Assembly: GCA_910585065.1 (NCBI GenBank)
Contig: CAJUCG010000148.1
Span: 1-8,786 of the forward strand
DNA length: 8,786 nt
Source: an uncultured Lachnospiraceae bacterium
Lineage (GTDB): Bacteria > Bacillota > Clostridia > Lachnospirales > Lachnospiraceae
Direction of reading: 5' to 3'
Made by a program: the position numbers and the translations under genes. The notes under the pieces were generated by a model. It made no database searches. It saw only the letters and a list, made by a program, of their open reading frames with translations, and had not been told where the DNA came from. Position 1 is the first letter of the stretch, and the number at the start of each line of letters is the position of its first letter. Shown piece after piece: positions 1-5,655 of this stretch.

Positions 1-114
1 ATGTTGGCGATATTTGATCAGGAAGAAGTAGAAGCAATTGAATGCCGGAATTTTAGGAAGGGAATTACTGCGGAAAACAGAGAGAAAATAAAAAATGTTA
101 TTATGTTAGTCCAG

Positions 115-121
115 AAAGGAG
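115..121 (+). promoter_or_regulatory. Ribosome binding site of the C26 hydrolase
   Basis: The AAAGGAG motif lies 8 nt before the ATG at 130. It decides the start: the reading frame is open from base 1, but protein similarity to the C26 family begins only at the Met-Arg-Lys-Pro codons from 130. Confidence 0.75.
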
Positions 122-129
122 TTTTAATT

Positions 130-761
130 ATGAGGAAGCCAATAATATGTATTATTCCTGAGTATGATAGCAAGGGAAATATTGTAGTGAAGAAAGAATA
201 TTTGCATTCTATTGAAATGGCCGGTGGCATACCAGCCATTTTGTCGTTTTATACAGATTGCAAAGATTCGATAAATTTCATTGATTGTTCTGATGGGTTC
301 TTACTCACGGGAGGTTCAGATGTAAATCCATTATTTTATGGGGAGGAGCCAATTGAAGAGTGTGGCAGTATAAATCCTGAACTGGATAAGTTCGAGATTG
401 AATTACTTTCAGTGATAAAAAGAACGGGCAAACCGGTTCTTGGGATTTGCCGTGGTATACAAGTAATCAACGTTGCTTTAGGAGGAACGCTTATTCAGGA
501 TCTTCCAACATATAAGGCGAAGTTTGGGCATAATCAGAAAGCAAAGGGTACTGTACTAACTCATTCCACCATCAAGCTTGTAAAAAGTTAGGTAATGGAC
601 TTATTGCGAATGCTTTAACCTTGGATGGAATTATAGAGGCAGCATCTTTAGCAAACCATAGGTTTTTCCTTGGTGTGCAGTGGCATTCGGAGTATCTTTA
701 CGGGATTGATGAGAATGCAACAAAAATTTGGGATGCGTTTATTAGCGCGTACAGAAAATAA
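130..761 (+). pseudogene. Gamma-glutamyl-gamma-aminobutyrate hydrolase-like (peptidase C26), internally deleted
   Basis: This is a class I glutamine-amidotransferase-type hydrolase of the PuuD/C26 family, whose members cleave gamma-glutamyl amide bonds in the cytoplasm. Frame 1 from 130 to 591 encodes the N-terminal part: MRKPIICIIPEYDS, the oxyanion-type stretch LLTGGSDVNPLFYGE, and the nucleophile elbow LGICRGIQVIN, with the catalytic Cys at 448-450, followed by GGTLIQDL. It stops at TAG 589-591. The C-terminal part continues in frame 3 from about 583 (KLGNGLIANAL) through FLGVQWHSEYLY, with the catalytic His at 684-686 and Glu at 690-692, to TAA 759-761. The family's conserved S-x-H-H-Q segment, expected between the two parts, is absent, so roughly 30-40 codons were lost and the frame changed. 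The truncated product would lack the His/Glu of the triad. Bases 1-129 are open in the same frame; what they encode is not recognised and may be leader or an upstream remnant. The symbol puuD is not given because the exact substrate is unknown. Confidence 0.8.
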
Positions 762-826
762 CGCAAGGTTCTTTAGGATGTAGCCTTTAGTTTTGTGACA
801 AGTAGAAAGTAAACTGGTAGTAACAT

Positions 827-933
827 AAAAGAGCTGTTGTAAAATAACCTTTTTCTGACAAAGTATGGTATTTCAGTCAAATTTAAAACCAACCATACAT
901 TGCAGAAGTTCTGGTCTTTGCAACAGCTCTTTT
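827..933. repeat. Long inverted repeat, possible bidirectional terminator or MITE-like element
   Basis: A 13-bp perfect inverted repeat (left arm 827-839, AAAAGAGCTGTTG; right arm 921-933) extends inward to 17 bp with one G-T wobble (840 with 920, then 841-843 with 917-919). The loop is about 73 nt and contains its own 7-bp hairpin, GTATGGT at 863-869 with ACCATAC at 892-898. A run of T follows the right arm, and A's precede the left arm, so transcripts from either strand would end in a U-rich tract. It sits between two convergent genes, the C26 remnant and the LysM gene, which fits bidirectional termination. The loop is long for an ordinary intrinsic terminator, so a small mobile repeat or structured RNA is possible. 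The remainder of 762-957 shows no gene. Confidence 0.6.
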
Positions 934-957
934 TATTTTACCACTGTTATGATTGTT

Positions 958-1983
958 TTATTTTGCAGGGAGTACAATCTCTTGCCCTTCATAAATCATA
1001 TTTATTTTCTTGATGCGATCTTTATTTCTTTCAAAGATCTCTTTGTAACGATCTCCATTTCCAAGCTGATCTCTGGAAATCGTAAAAAGAGTGTCGCCTA
1101 GTTTTACAGTGTAGATCTTTTCTCCTTTTGCTAATGTAATTTCTGGAAGGCGGTTTTGGCGTTTAAGCGTTGCGGGAATCAGAATTTCCATCCCAGGTTT
1201 AAGCCTGCCATTTGTCGCTTTAAATGCTGTTTCATTGTAACTCTTTATATTGTAGCGGTTCGCATTGTTTCCGTAGAATTTTGTTGCAATTGAACTAAGA
1301 GTATCACCTTTCTTTACTTTGTAGGCAGTATCGTCTTTAGCTGTCTTGGCAGGTCTTGCTTCAATTGCTCTTGCAAGCCATGCATCAGGCTGAGAGTAAT
1401 AACTTTGAATATGTTCTCTATTCTTAGGAAAATATTTGATATAGTCTGCATTTTCGTCCATTTCATTGCAGCGCACTCCATATAATGAGAATACTGTACT
1501 CTGCTTTGAATTTTTGTTTGTTATTTCGCAGCATATAACTTTATACTCTCCGTCAGACTCGATTTTATATCCGATTCCTATGTAGTAATCCTCTGCTTCA
1601 GTCGAAAAATGTAAAGCCTTTGAATCTCCCCCACGCTCGATTTCCCAAGAGTTGAATTTTGGTATTTTTCGGACAATCGTTCCCTCATAATTCCACCTAA
1701 TGTGAATATCATCGTCCTCATAGTAATGATACACCAACTCTTCCAGTGAGATTTCAGCGTACCAGGTTTCCATCTCTCCCTCCCAGTCTACACCAAAAAA
1801 TGCATATTGCAGCTGTTCTTCTGTCATTTCCAGAACGTCTACCTCTGGAGCTGTTTCAATTGTTTCCTGCTGAGGTCCTCCCATATTAACCTCTACATCT
1901 GCCTGCGCTGCCTGTATGGGTGTTAAGCCAATCCCCAGCATAAACGCCATCATCCCTGCAATCCTTTTCCAATTTTTCTTCAT
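958..1983 (-). CDS. Secreted protein with two C-terminal LysM domains
   Basis: The 341-residue product begins with a typical Sec signal peptide: basic MKKNWKR, a hydrophobic core around residues 8-24, and a likely cleavage after Ala28 (AQA, then DV). Residues 30-60 are acidic. Residues about 60-205 form a Trp/Tyr-rich, acidic domain that I do not recognise. A short Ala/Lys linker leads to two LysM domains: residues 220-271 (YKVKKGDTLSSIATKFYG ... LKPGMEILIP) and 289-340 (YTVKLGDTLFTISRDQLG ... IYEGQEIVLP). LysM domains bind N-acetylglucosamine-containing glycans, so the protein is probably exported and held non-covalently on peptidoglycan. No catalytic hydrolase motif is visible. The gene appears monocistronic, with its own promoter at 2041-2069; a GGAAGG motif (1996-2001) lies 12 nt before the ATG. 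Coding and length look intact. Confidence 0.85.
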   Translation of the reverse strand: MKKNWKRIAGMMAFMLGIGLTPIQAAQADVEVNMGGPQQETIETAPEVDVLEMTEEQLQYAFFGVDWEGEMETWYAEISLEELVYHYYEDDDIHIRWNYEGTIVRKIPKFNSWEIERGGDSKALHFSTEAEDYYIGIGYKIESDGEYKVICCEITNKNSKQSTVFSLYGVRCNEMDENADYIKYFPKNREHIQSYYSQPDAWLARAIEARPAKTAKDDTAYKVKKGDTLSSIATKFYGNNANRYNIKSYNETAFKATNGRLKPGMEILIPATLKRQNRLPEITLAKGEKIYTVKLGDTLFTISRDQLGNGDRYKEIFERNKDRIKKINMIYEGQEIVLPAK

Positions 1984-2040
1984 TCCTTTTACTTACCTTC
2001 CTTTTCTTATTATTTAGCCTTTCTGGACTAATGCACTAAA

Positions 2041-2069
2041 ATTATACATCGAGTCATGTTTAATTACAA
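2041..2069 (-). promoter_or_regulatory. Sigma-A-type promoter of the LysM gene
   Basis: On the minus strand there is a perfect -10 TATAAT (2046-2041) and a -35 TTGTAA (2069-2064; 4 of 6 consensus bases) with a 17-bp spacer. Transcription would begin near 2034, giving a leader of about 50 nt. Confidence 0.65.
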
Positions 2070-2301
2070 GCCCGTATTCATATATAGCTAAGAATTAACT
2101 TGTTTATTTTATATAAAATGCGTTGCTATTTTTGCATTTTTTATACTGTTTGCACAAAAGTAATTAGCCATAATATAAACTAATGGCGAAAATTTTTGTA
2201 GTTGCAATGCGCAGAATCTTATTTCCTATTTTATTGCAGATCTTTCATTTTCCTATTTAAAAAAATTGTATTTGTCAGATTGCAGGAATTCCCAAAAGCC
2301 A

Positions 2302-2329
2302 TTGTTTAATCGTATAACTATTATATAAT
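2302..2329 (+). promoter_or_regulatory. Probable promoter for the gene at 2385
   Basis: A perfect -10 TATAAT (2324-2329) is preceded at 16 bp by a weak -35 TTGTTT (2302-2307). The predicted start of transcription near 2336 lies on top of the in-frame ATG at 2337, which argues for the downstream ATG at 2385 as the real start. Confidence 0.5.
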
Positions 2330-2384
2330 TCGTGAAATGGTAGCAACAGACATATTTATTATTTTGAGAGGAGAAGATAAATCA

Positions 2385-2657
2385 ATGTCAAAGAAAAGTA
2401 GAAATTTAATTCTTAATCGAAAAGATTATGAGCGTATTCGGCGTATGGATCATTGCCAAATGACGCTATGGGTGGAATCAGTTTATAAGTCTGGTTTTAA
2501 GGACGGGAAAGCGGCTGCTTCAGAAGGTGTATTAACCATTGACCAAGTAAGGGAAATTTTAATCGGGCTTAATGGCTTTGGCGAGAAACGCGTTTCTGCC
2601 GTTTGCAGCGAACTAAAGAAAGCGATGAATACGACAGTAGAACAGACTGTGGGGTAG
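2385..2657 (+). CDS. Hypothetical protein, 90 residues, helix-hairpin-helix-like tail
   Basis: I do not recognise a named family with certainty. ATG 2385 was chosen over an in-frame ATG at 2337 because GAGAGGAG lies at 2366-2373 and because the promoter places transcription start near 2336. The product is basic at its N-terminus (MSKKSRNLILNRKDYERIRR), then has a mixed helical stretch with a Trp (TLWVESVYKSGFKDGK, residues 27-42). It ends with a segment at about 51-78 containing GLNGFGEKRVSAV, which resembles the G-x-G hairpin of a helix-hairpin-helix nucleic-acid-binding motif. Similar small proteins occur in Clostridia, but that is recollection, not a search. It is the first gene of the AT-rich accessory stretch. 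Composition and ribosome binding site suggest that it is expressed. A DNA-binding role is inference only. Confidence 0.6.
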   Translation: MSKKSRNLILNRKDYERIRRMDHCQMTLWVESVYKSGFKDGKAAASEGVLTIDQVREILIGLNGFGEKRVSAVCSELKKAMNTTVEQTVG

Positions 2658-2691
2658 AGGATAAGAAAATTTTCAAATACAAGTCGAAATT

Positions 2692-2964
2692 GTGGAGGCA
2701 AAGAAAGTTACATTGGCATATGATATGATTTTGCCGTACCCTCTGTTTCGCAAGTTTGAGTATACATTTAAGCCAGCTACACAGGATGCGAAATATGGCA
2801 AGCTTGTTGTTGATATTTTAGGGAATAAGGTAATTTATGGTGTTAGGTCTTCTAGTGGTGTCGTGATTGATACTTATGTGGAAGATGATATCGAAGTGCA
2901 GGATAATAAGAACATCAAAAAGGAAGAGCAAGATGGGATTTCCCCAATGAAGGTTTTTGAGTGA
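2692..2964 (+). CDS. Unrecognised 90-residue ORF, possibly a gene remnant
   Basis: The frame is open from 2665; the first plausible start is GTG at 2692, which has no convincing ribosome binding site. The product has a hydrophobic/aromatic N-terminal half (LAYDMILPYPLFRKFEYTF), a beta-rich centre (YGKLVVDILGNKVIYGVRSS, then VVIDTYVEDD) and a charged, Lys/Glu-rich C-terminus. I cannot assign a family. The centre is weakly reminiscent of the strand-rich core of PD-(D/E)XK nucleases, but no catalytic D...ExK pattern is visible. It ends in three consecutive in-frame stops (TGA TAA TAG, 2962-2970); the same frame then reopens as the Rpn-type tail at 2980. Translation-initiation signals are poor, so it may be a remnant rather than a working gene. 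Confidence 0.4.
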   Translation: MEAKKVTLAYDMILPYPLFRKFEYTFKPATQDAKYGKLVVDILGNKVIYGVRSSSGVVIDTYVEDDIEVQDNKNIKKEEQDGISPMKVFE

Positions 2965-2979
2965 TAATAGAGCGTTAAC

Positions 2980-3183
2980 TTGGAAGGTATAGAACAGGAT
3001 ATGGAACGGGGTAGAGAACAGGGAATGGAGCAGGTTTTTAAGAAAAGTGCTATAAAGATGTATTCCTTAAAGTACAGCACAGAGGCAATCGCAGAAGCTT
3101 TAGATGCTAGTATTGAAAAAGTAGAAGCAGTTCTTGCCGATTTTTTGGATGCTTCTTCAGAAGATACTACACTATTCAAGTAA
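2980..3183 (+). pseudogene. Orphan C-terminal tail of an Rpn-type (PD-(D/E)XK) transposase-nuclease
   Basis: The 67-codon frame opens with a TTG codon at 2980 and has no ribosome binding site. It encodes a Glu/Arg/Gln-rich helical repeat (GIEQDMERGREQGMEQ) followed by a small helix-turn-helix-like end (YSTEAIAEALDASIEKVEAV). That is the usual C-terminus of Rpn/recombination-promoting nuclease or PD-(D/E)XK transposase family proteins, which are normally about 300 residues. The nuclease domain that should precede it is missing, and three stops lie directly upstream in the same frame. It is therefore best read as a truncated remnant. The preceding ORF (2692-2964) may or may not derive from the same gene. 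Family assignment is from tail style only and could be wrong. Confidence 0.5.
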
Positions 3184-3253
3184 GTACTGACTGGAAGAGT
3201 AGGATGCGTATAGCATTATTTATGGTACAACGTTTGTTTTACAACTGCTAATT

Positions 3254-3284
3254 GGGGATGGTTTAGACCGTCCCCTTTATTTTT
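3254..3284 (+). terminator. Intrinsic terminator after the Rpn-type tail
   Basis: A 9-bp stem (GGGGATGGT 3254-3262 with ACCGTCCCC 3267-3275, one G-T wobble) closes a TTAG loop and is followed by TTTATTTTT. It ends transcription from the 2385-3183 block. Confidence 0.85.
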
Positions 3285-3312
3285 CATGCATAGATAGCTA
3301 ATATTCCGATAC

Positions 3313-3324
3313 ATGAAATTTCAT
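3313..3324. promoter_or_regulatory. 12-bp perfect palindrome at the -35 box, possible operator
   Basis: ATGAAATTTCAT is a perfect palindrome whose last base is the first base of the -35 hexamer at 3324. A repressor bound here would block the promoter at 3324-3352. The downstream genes include HipA-type remnants, and HipA operons are often autoregulated, but no matching HipB-type DNA-binding gene is visible. The function is inferred from position only. Confidence 0.35.
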
Positions 3325-3352
3325 TGAAATCATGAAAGGAATATGATATAGT
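3324..3352 (+). promoter_or_regulatory. Strong sigma-A-type promoter
   Basis: -35 TTGAAA (3324-3329; 5 of 6) and -10 TATAGT (3347-3352; 5 of 6) are separated by 17 bp. Transcription would start near 3359 and run about 130 nt before the TTG start at 3490. Nothing coding was seen in that leader. Confidence 0.6.
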
Positions 3353-3489
3353 CACTATAAAGGGCTCGTTTAATTTTGAAGTTCTGACTGGGTAAGAAAA
3401 AATAAGTTTTAGTTATATAATGGTTCAATAAAAACAGGAACATATAAGCTCTGCTATTATGGGGTAATTAGATTAGAGGGGTGATTAGC

Positions 3490-3633
3490 TTGTATATAAA
3501 TTTTAATCTATTACGTGATTTCAGTAAAAAAATTACTTTTGATGATATATGGGAGGATATTTTAGGTAATCATTTGTTGACTAATTTAGTTTGTTATGGA
3601 GAGGATGGCGAATTACAAAGCATATATTACTAA
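3490..3633 (+). CDS. Small 47-residue ORF, possible 5' end of a broken gene
   Basis: A TTG start has an excellent upstream AGAGGGG (3475-3481, 8 nt spacing). The product, beginning MYINFNLLRDFSKKITF and continuing DDIWEDILGNHLL, looks like genuine protein sequence, but I recognise no family. It ends at TAA 3631-3633 and overlaps the next frame (3596-3862) by 38 nt. Since that next frame has no ribosome binding site of its own, this could be the start of a gene whose remainder lies in another frame, or the first of a translationally coupled pair. It is the first reading frame after the promoter at 3324. Confidence 0.4.
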   Translation: MYINFNLLRDFSKKITFDDIWEDILGNHLLTNLVCYGEDGELQSIYY

Positions 3634-3862
3634 AGGGATAGATGCACGATTGTTTGCACAGTTAAGAATGAATGCACTGTTGACTTACAATAAATATTTT
3701 TTTGACGAACATGAGCAATGCAAAAATTTAGAGGATGTAAGGAGTTTAAAGATAAAACATCTGGAAAAAAAGTGTGAGGAATATGATGATGAACCTTGGC
3801 AATGTTATTATTTGATCAGATATTTATACGCAAAAAATTGTGGACTTTGCTCCTTTGTTTGA
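3596..3862 (+). CDS. Unrecognised 88-residue ORF, probably part of a decayed gene
   Basis: The frame starts at ATG 3596 (alternative ATG 3605) with no clear ribosome binding site upstream. The product is helical and charged (KNLEDVRSLKIKHLEKKCEE in its middle) and ends with Trp/Tyr-rich QCYYLIRYLYAKN before losing protein-like character (CGLCSFV) at TGA 3860. From about 3828 a different frame carries the conserved end of a HipA-like kinase, so the real protein sequence appears to jump frame near 3830. I do not recognise the family of the 88-residue part. Either it is the body of the same broken gene as the fragments on both sides, or a separate gene joined to the HipA-like fragment by deletion. 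Confidence 0.4.
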   Translation: MERMANYKAYITKGIDARLFAQLRMNALLTYNKYFFDEHEQCKNLEDVRSLKIKHLEKKCEEYDDEPWQCYYLIRYLYAKNCGLCSFV

Positions 3863-4121
3863 TCATAATATTTCATTACTTCCCTATGCAGAAGAGGATG
3901 ATTTTCACCGGATGGAGAAATATATGCTTAGTCACGGTCCAAGGCTGGCGGATACATTTTTGCAGTCAGCAAAGATCTGTATTACTCCTGAATTAGAAGA
4001 GGTGTTAATCAATTTGCGGGGGTTTGAATTTATACGGCATTCAAAATATAATCTTCCGGAATGGCGACTAAAAGCATTAGAGGAACAAATGCAGCAAAAT
4101 ATTGAAAGAATCTTAGGATAA
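3828..4121 (+). pseudogene. C-terminal fragment of a HipA-like kinase
   Basis: In frame 3, the sequence from about 3828 reads TQKIVDFAPLFDHNISLLPY, which matches the HipA-family stretch around the metal-binding Asp (F-A-P-L-F-D-x-G/N-x-S-L). It then has a helical C-terminus (MLSHGPRLADTFLQSAK and onward) to TAA 4119-4121. The essential upstream parts of a HipA-like kinase (glycine-rich ATP loop, ATP-binding Lys, and the N-x-D-R-H-x-x-N catalytic loop) are absent. The only available start, GTG 3840, would begin inside the active-site region. I read this as the tail left by a deletion. It belongs to a different HipA subfamily from the intact gene at 4378: the sequence after the Asp motif does not match. 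Confidence 0.55.
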
Positions 4122-4377
4122 GGAAATGGGAAGATTCTATGTTATTTCGGGAACAGATATTTCGGGACAGATATAAGAAATTAGATGAATGATTGAGTAA
4201 CCAAAATCATAGAAGTAATGTCTATTATGGCGAATGTGCAGGTGTATCTTCAAGTTGATGGTAAACGGGTTAAGATGAGCAAAGTGCGATTATGTTTGCA
4301 ATGACAAATAAAATAGACTATACCCGTTGTGCGGTTTATTTTTAAATTAGTATTTTATAGAAGGGAAATAATATGGT
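4122..4377 (+). other. Intergenic stretch with tandem repeat and micro-ORFs
   Basis: No established gene is seen here. An imperfect tandem repeat lies at 4144-4172: ATTTCGGGAACAGAT followed directly by the same sequence lacking one A. Two micro-ORFs are present. One at 4139-4192 (17 codons) covers the repeat. The other at 4218-4304 (28 codons, MANVQVYLQVDGKRVKMSK from its second Met) reads like protein but has no good ribosome binding site. An inverted repeat AACGGGT (4264-4270) and ACCCGTT (4322-4328) overlaps the putative promoter of the next gene. Confidence 0.4.
4296..4324 (+). promoter_or_regulatory. Possible promoter for the HipA-like kinase pair
   Basis: TTGCAA (4296-4301) and TATACC (4319-4324) are 17 bp apart, each matching 4 of 6 consensus bases. 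Transcription would start near 4331, some 47 nt before ATG 4378. One arm of an inverted repeat (ACCCGTT, 4322-4328) overlaps the -10. Confidence 0.35.
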
Positions 4378-5160
4378 ATGGAGAAACTGATTGATGCAAA
4401 AGAGTTAACAGAAGTAAGAGTAAGTAAATTACAGCGACTTGGGTGGATAGGGTCCTCAAAAGGGAATCAGGCAAAATGGTTTGATGCTGAGAAAAATATT
4501 TATATAAAGTTGGATTGCCTTGGCTATGAAGGAAAGGTTGAGAAAGCAGTTTCTCATTTCCTAGGTTTTACAAACCTGAAGGAAGAAGAATATGTACAGT
4601 ATCAAGTTTGTAAGATTATAGAAGATGGTGAAGTCTTAGGCACAGGTTGTTATTCTAAGAATTTTGTAGGGATAGGAGAACGGGAAGTTGCAGTGGCTGA
4701 TTTATTAGATACATTAATGTTAGGGTATGTAATTACTTATGATGATTTGAGAGATAGTTTGTACCCAATAGTGAAGTTTGATATTAAAGAATATATTGAT
4801 AAGCTCTTATGTATCGATGCCATTACTAGGAATGAGGATAGACACTTTCGAAATATATCATTTATTTTTAAAGATGGAAAGTATACACCAGCCAAGATTT
4901 ATGATAACGGAGGTGCGTGCTTCTCAAATTTATTGATGTATCCAATGGAGATGGACTTTACTGTGTGTTTTCAGTCTGTACAAGCCAAGCCGTTCTTTGT
5001 GAATTTTAGTAGACAGTTACAGGGGGTTAAACCATTGCAGATTCAATATGAGGAGTATTTGGATTCTCTTGATGTGTATGATGAGCAAAATGTCAGAATA
5101 ATTAGTACGATAAAAAAAGGATTAAAGGAAACGGAGGGGCTGGCATGGATAAAATATTAG
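4378..5160 (+). CDS. HipA-like protein kinase
   Basis: The 260-residue product has the marks of the HipA-like kinase fold. GSSKGNQAKWF (25-35) is the Ser/Gly-rich loop that contacts ATP. IYIKLDCLGYEG (41-52) carries the probable ATP-binding Lys44, followed by the helix with Glu55. The catalytic loop is DAITRNEDRHFRN (147-159), with Asp154 as candidate catalytic base and Asn159. AKIYDNGGACFSN (172-184) holds the metal-binding Asp176. HipA-type kinases phosphorylate Ser/Thr on cellular targets, classically glutamyl-tRNA synthetase in E. coli; the target here is unknown. It lacks HipA's N-terminal subdomain and is shorter than the roughly 440 residues of E. coli HipA, as in stand-alone HipT/CtkA-like forms. 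An AAGGGA motif at 4361-4366 serves ATG 4378. The stop overlaps the next gene by 16 nt, implying coupled translation. No HipB-type helix-turn-helix gene is adjacent. All key residues are present, so it is probably active. Confidence 0.8.
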   Translation: MEKLIDAKELTEVRVSKLQRLGWIGSSKGNQAKWFDAEKNIYIKLDCLGYEGKVEKAVSHFLGFTNLKEEEYVQYQVCKIIEDGEVLGTGCYSKNFVGIGEREVAVADLLDTLMLGYVITYDDLRDSLYPIVKFDIKEYIDKLLCIDAITRNEDRHFRNISFIFKDGKYTPAKIYDNGGACFSNLLMYPMEMDFTVCFQSVQAKPFFVNFSRQLQGVKPLQIQYEEYLDSLDVYDEQNVRIISTIKKGLKETEGLAWIKY

Positions 5161-5606
5161 AATTTGACTTTATGTATTATGATACAGTATGTGAACATGT
5201 GGAAATTGACTTAGAAACAATGAATGTCCAAAGCATAGTTTACACAGATGAAATTATGTTGCAGGTATTTGGGAAACGTCCTAAGACGATTGAGAATGTT
5301 CATCATTTTTTCCGAAACAGGTGTTTTGAGGAAACAAACTATGGACTAAAAGATCTTTTAGGGCTTCTGGGGTTGAAGCAATATAGTCCTTATGATATCG
5401 TGCGGATCACACATGGTAAGGTGGCAAACGACCAGTGCTGGATTCGGTTTGCGGGGGAAAAATTGACATACCAGGAATTGTACAGTATTCCATTTGAGGA
5501 AGAAGTGCGCTTGGGACATGAACGGATTAAAAAGATGGACGGAGAGGTTATGGAATTTCGGCGTAATCAATTATTGGGTAAGGGACAACCCTTGTTTCTG
5601 CTTTGA
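5145..5606 (+). CDS. Partner protein of the HipA-like kinase, 153 residues
   Basis: ATG 5145 lies inside the end of the kinase gene and is preceded by GGAGG with about 8 nt spacing, so the pair is almost certainly one transcriptional and translational unit. The product has a beta-rich N-terminal part (1-45). The central block at 55-105 has the signature FFRNRCFEETN, then LLGLLGLKQYSPYDIVRITHG and NDQCWIRFAGEKLTY. A charged C-terminal helix with KK/RR follows. I recall proteins with the same R-C-x-P/E-x-T-R/N ... LG-x-x-x-Y-x-P-x-x-I-x-x-x-x-H-G ... D-x-x-W-I-R-F pattern beside HipA-like genes in Clostridia, but no named function. No helix-turn-helix or catalytic motif is evident. A role as kinase inhibitor/antitoxin, or as the detached N-terminal subdomain (compare HipS of the HipBST system), is inferred from context. 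Confidence 0.65.
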   Translation: MDKILEFDFMYYDTVCEHVEIDLETMNVQSIVYTDEIMLQVFGKRPKTIENVHHFFRNRCFEETNYGLKDLLGLLGLKQYSPYDIVRITHGKVANDQCWIRFAGEKLTYQELYSIPFEEEVRLGHERIKKMDGEVMEFRRNQLLGKGQPLFLL

Positions 5607-5655
5607 GTATGCCATGCCTGTGGCTTGCGATGAGAAAATATAGTCTGAGTAATAA

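Larger units (their letters stand above)
1984..2336. other. AT-rich divergent intergenic region
   Basis: These 353 bases separate the minus-strand LysM gene from the plus-strand genes that follow. They hold a promoter for each side (see the entries at 2041-2069 and 2302-2329). A weak AT-rich hairpin lies at 2115-2140 (AAAATGC pairing with GCATTTT around a 12-nt loop). No credible coding sequence was seen; the only short ATG frame (24 codons from 2182) has no ribosome binding site. Confidence 0.6.

Noticed and set aside
1..129. N-terminal extension of the C26 protein from base 1
   Set aside because: The frame is open, but an ideal ribosome binding site at 115-121 and the family's usual N-terminus place the start at 130.
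18..239. Minus-strand ORF opposite the C26 gene
   Set aside because: It lies antisense to recognisable C26 coding sequence and has no family resemblance or ribosome binding site.
865..1101. Plus-strand ORF of 78 codons
   Set aside because: It overlaps the inverted repeat and the 3' end of the well-supported LysM gene on the other strand; it is low-complexity and Phe-rich.
4218..4304. A 28-codon micro-ORF as a real gene
   Set aside because: It reads like protein, but has no good ribosome binding site, no recognised family, and its end overlaps a possible -35 box. It is only mentioned in the intergenic entry.
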